Below, in pieces: positions 60,501-64,000 of a stretch of DNA of 64,000 nucleotides (position 1 is the stretch's first letter; each line of letters opens with the position of its first letter). The notes beneath the pieces were generated by a model that saw only the letters and a list, made by a program, of their open reading frames with translations, ran no database searches and was not told the DNA's origin. Location: the NCBI GenBank assembly GCA_014706295.1, contig JACSVZ010000011.1, forward strand, positions 10,158,163 to 10,222,162, read 5' to 3'. The DNA comes from Lycocorax pyrrhopterus obiensis. Taxonomy: Eukaryota > Chordata > Aves > Passeriformes > Paradisaeidae. The position numbers and the translations under genes were made by a program.

Positions 60501-63500
60501 AAGTGCAAATAAAACTAAGACAGACATCGGATACTTCTGGATGACAGAGCAAGGGAGGTTTTGGCAGATGGTCTCCAGGTCTGCTTGGAGTGCCTGTGTA
60601 TGGTGTGTGATGAACCCATGAAGTTTGTGATGCTTATGTTTGATTTCAGCCTGTAATTACATTGTGAGGTCATTATCTGATACCTTTAGTTTAAAACTGT
60701 CAGTTTTAAAATATAGGTAGCTTGATGGGCAAAATTGTGGACCACATCACCCCACAGTCCAATCCCATTTGAAGCAAAAGAAAGGCTGCAGAACAAGGAA
60801 AGACTTAGTACATAACTTGTGTTATGTACTGCAGTGAAGTACCGGCTATTGTGAAATTACCTTTACTGTGGTGAATGTCTGTAGCAGACTTCCTTTCCCC
60901 AAAAAAGCATGTTGAGAAGATGTTGTCTCAACTCTCAGAAGAGCTTTCTAAATTAATTTTTAAAATCTAAGCAATTAATTTACTTATTATGTTACGTTTA
61001 TGTAAGCTGTTAAATGTAAATGCTTCACTTTCAAGGGAAACCTAAATCATTTGTACGTTGTGGTGTAATTGTTTTCCATCAGAATCAGAAGAGTTTCCAG
61101 CGAGGCTTTCTCCCACACTGAGTCAGTATGCAGCCCCTCTTCTTACGCATCCTGGTGTGGGTTTTTCCATGAACACTTTTTGCTCTTTAGTTATTTGTTG
61201 TAATTATCAAGTTCATTTTTCTCTAATAGATGTGATTAAGTATATTTAGCACTGTGTAATGAGTTTTCTGCCTGGTTGCATTCTGGCTAATAAGGAATTC
61301 CTCAGAGTCTCTTCTGACAGCTGCTGTGGATCCCAGGTTTGTGCTGCCACAAGAGACCTCTTCCATGAATTGCTAACATTAGAGAAATTAACTCGGTTAG
61401 ACTAACCATAAAATCTGGGCTGAAATTTGATTACTAATAGATCTTGTGCTAGCTTTCAGCAGCACCGATATTGTGGTGTTCTCTTGCGCAGAAAGACCCA
61501 CCAAAAAATCATCACAATTCAAAAATACTTTTGCATTCACACATAGTGAGTATGTAAACTTCTTTGTGGAGGCTGTACTGATTAAAAAAAAAAAGGTTGA
61601 AAATAATACTGCCAATAATTGTTCAGTGTTCTTGTTACAGTAGGTTTTTTTTTTTTAGCTCTTATGATCCATCTGCTAACTTACCGGTCTATGGATAATG
61701 GTTTTGTTATCCATACTACCTCCTATCATTATACCAGCTCCCAAATTTGTGAGGCTGAAAATGATGGGAGCAATCTGTACTTGGTGATGCAGTGCTGTGC
61801 TGAGTTGCTTAGCAACAGCGGCTGCAGCCCCTGCGCCCTCTCTCCGGAAGGGGGATACAGAGACAGGGAGATGGAATAAATACACCTTCAACAGGGCTGA
61901 CTTGAAGAGGGAATGATAAAGGTTGGAAGTTATTTTTCTGCCAAGTGCCAGTGATTGTGGGAAAAGTCTTCTCTAAACAGGTCCTGTGAAAAAGGAAAAA
62001 AAATGGAAAGTGGTCACTGACTTTCTGAATTACTGGAAGAGAATGAAAATCCAGCAGTAAATGGGTTTTCTTGCTAACTGTGAGCCTGTGCTGCATTATG
62101 AGGTTTTTTCTACTGTGGTGCATAATCATTACAGAAAATGCGTAATCATAACCATGTGTCTTCTATTTATCACTACAATTGAGTACCAAATTCATGGAGA
62201 ATAAGGATTGAAAATTAATGCCAAGTACCTCTTAAATTCCCTGCTGGTATGTTAATTACATAAAGACTGTTCATAATAGGGTTAGTGGTAATGTAATAAA
62301 TATGGATGGGTCTGCAGTTTTAAATTCTTTTGAGATCTGAACAACTCTGCGTTTAGGATCACACAGTATTAATTGCTAGGAACTATATTTCAATCCTCTT
62401 CTGGTTTCCAGTCAAATATTTTACAAAGACTTCACAGTGTTCAGTGTTATTTTCAGTTCCGTGTATCCCACACCCTGAAGCCTTTGGAAATCATCTGTGC
62501 TTGAAGCCTCTCTCTAGAGTGAGGTATCACTTTGCTACGACATTTAGTACAAAATATCAGCCTTTAGGAAGCATAAAATGTAGAAGGGAGTGAGAAGTAA
62601 GTTGATGCAGATATACCCAAGTTTGTTAAAGGGCTCTTATCTGCAGTCACCAGCATCACACGGGATTTTTCCAAGTGCTGGTTATTGCTGCTAGTCAGTG
62701 CTGCTTTGCAATTAGTGTTGGACCACCTCGATAAAGTGAATATGTAGGAACTAAGAACAGATAACATAAATGCAAACAAAGAAATTTCAGTCTTTTAACC
62801 TCCTTTGTACTTGTTTATTTCTGAATTGACTCTTAAGCAAGCAAGCAAAATGGGATTGCTTTTTTCAGTTCCTTTGGAAGAAAAGTATGTCTAGAAATTT
62901 AGAAAGACCTAATTATTTAGGAGTTTGTATTGCTTCACTTCCATATTTTGCAAATGGTGCTGCACTCATCATAAGCCTTGTCCTAAAATTCATCATAAGA
63001 AAGACACTGCTTATAAAAGCAGAGGTTTTGATCTAAGTGGGAGTCTGTGGGCTCATTTTTAGAAGGTCAGATTGATAGACAATATCTCACAGTCTAGATA
63101 GTGACTCTATCAAACTAATTCTTAAACACATAGTAGTACAATGAATTATTCCTGTCTTGGACGTATGGTTTATGACCTTTCTGCCCCAGGTATTATTGCT
63201 GATTATTATCTGAGAATGGGTAGTAGCATGCGTTTTGTTTCATTGGGTTTTGTGGTTGATTTGAGTTTGTTTTTTTTTATTTTAACTCAGGCTGTTTTTT
63301 AAGCAAATCTGTTTTATGAACCACTTAATACAGCAGATTTATGATAAAATAAATTCATCTTATAGCATGGTAATAAAGAAATGCCCTTCACCTTCCTTTT
63401 CTCCTAGAGGTTATCGTTTAAACTAGTATCTCAGGTTGTGCAGATAAAGATTTCTGTGGCCTTTTGTTTTCCCTTTTTTTTTAAATGCCAATTTAAATGC

Positions 63501-64000
63501 AGAAAAGTGTGAGCATTTTAGAATATTTTAATTTATTTTGCAAAAGCTACGCTTTCTAATTGCCAGCTTTTCAAAAACAAAATGGTAGAATTCTTCATAC
63601 GAGGCTGCATAAAAGATGGACCTATTTTGTATATAGAATATTGCCTGTCCTTTAGATCTATGTGTTTTGCTTATGGAATAAACCAAAGTAGGAGAGATAA
63701 ACTAATATTTTGTATAAGCTCAGCCAGACAATACACATGATAAAGATGTTTCATCTTCTTATGTATGCAGAAAATATGAAAAATTGTAGTTTACACATAT
63801 TTTCTCAATTCAAGTGTAAAATTGGGCCCCCAGATTGCCCTGGGCCACAGTAGTTGTGTTAAAGAAGCACTATTTACCTAGCAGCTGAGTGAAAAATGAT
63901 CAGAATATTAGACTCATCTAGGCCACATTAAGGAGCCATTGCATTTCCCGACAATTTTATGCTATCTCAATATGAAAACAGAGCAATTTCAGCTCATATC
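57548..64000. other. Non-coding desert to the window end
   Basis: No gene, RNA gene or clear transposon was recognised. Small items are the tandem duplication at 59484-59516 and a GC-raised patch at 61770-61860 where opposite-strand ORFs overlap. ORFs reach 106 codons (61809-62129, minus) without recognisable domains. The last 1.5 kb is strongly AT-rich. Confidence 0.65.
59484..59516 (+). repeat. Two-copy tandem duplication, 20-bp period
   Basis: GTGGCTACTGCCT occurs at 59484-59496 and again at 59504-59516. It is a local duplication with no evident function. Confidence 0.85.

Noticed and set aside
61809..62129. 106-codon minus-strand ORF overlapping two others
   Set aside because: Several frames are open together in a GC-raised patch; no protein family fits.
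1..64000. CRISPR arrays, operons, ribosome binding sites, tRNA or rRNA genes, retroviral LTRs
   Set aside because: None seen. The genome is eukaryotic, no regularly spaced repeats exist, and no tRNA, LTR pair or retroviral protein motif was recognised on either strand.

Overview
This window looks like bird nuclear DNA: AT-rich, CpG-depleted and almost free of genes. The best organism marker is a CR1 retrotransposon 3' end at about 16471-16697. It has the remnant of the CR1 ORF2 C-terminus, the usual avian 3' UTR and the terminal ATTCTATG-type octamer repeat. A second short CR1 tail lies at 19793-19852. An old, strongly diverged CR1 copy in antisense lies at about 3420-3870. The bird order cannot be settled by eye. 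The low repeat load and the absence of convincing exons fit a gene desert or the inside of a very large intron.

Layout. 1-7.4 kb: non-coding DNA with the old CR1 copy, a small tandem duplication and a GC-raised block (5858-6160) open in several frames. 7.4-8.1 kb: the most distinctive segment, a CpG-retaining island (19 CpGs counted by eye in 7441-8100), including a weak candidate for a first coding exon. 8.1-16.4 kb: desert with a degraded repeat and a 22-A tract near 10.7 kb, an A/C-rich imperfect inverted repeat near 11 kb and a purine-rich kilobase (13.3-14.3 kb). 16.4-20.2 kb: the repeat-rich part, with two CR1 fragments and old amniote repeats, including a MIR-like SINE at 18455-18720. 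20.2-52.6 kb: mostly unannotatable desert with scattered motif-dense or GC-raised blocks. 52.6-56.1 kb: a cluster of candidate conserved non-coding elements next to a poly-C/poly-T tract. 56.1-64 kb: desert with one CTG-rich, GC-raised block.

No protein-coding gene, RNA gene, complete mobile element, CRISPR array or operon can be supported. The long ORFs (up to 150 codons) are no more than expected by chance in 64 kb, and none matches a family I recognise. If the window has a function, it is most likely long-range regulatory. The candidate elements were chosen by appearance only (retained CpG, homeodomain, SOX, POU, NKX2 and AP-1-type motifs, palindromes). They need a cross-species alignment, which I could not run. 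I did not find a new biological system that I can defend.
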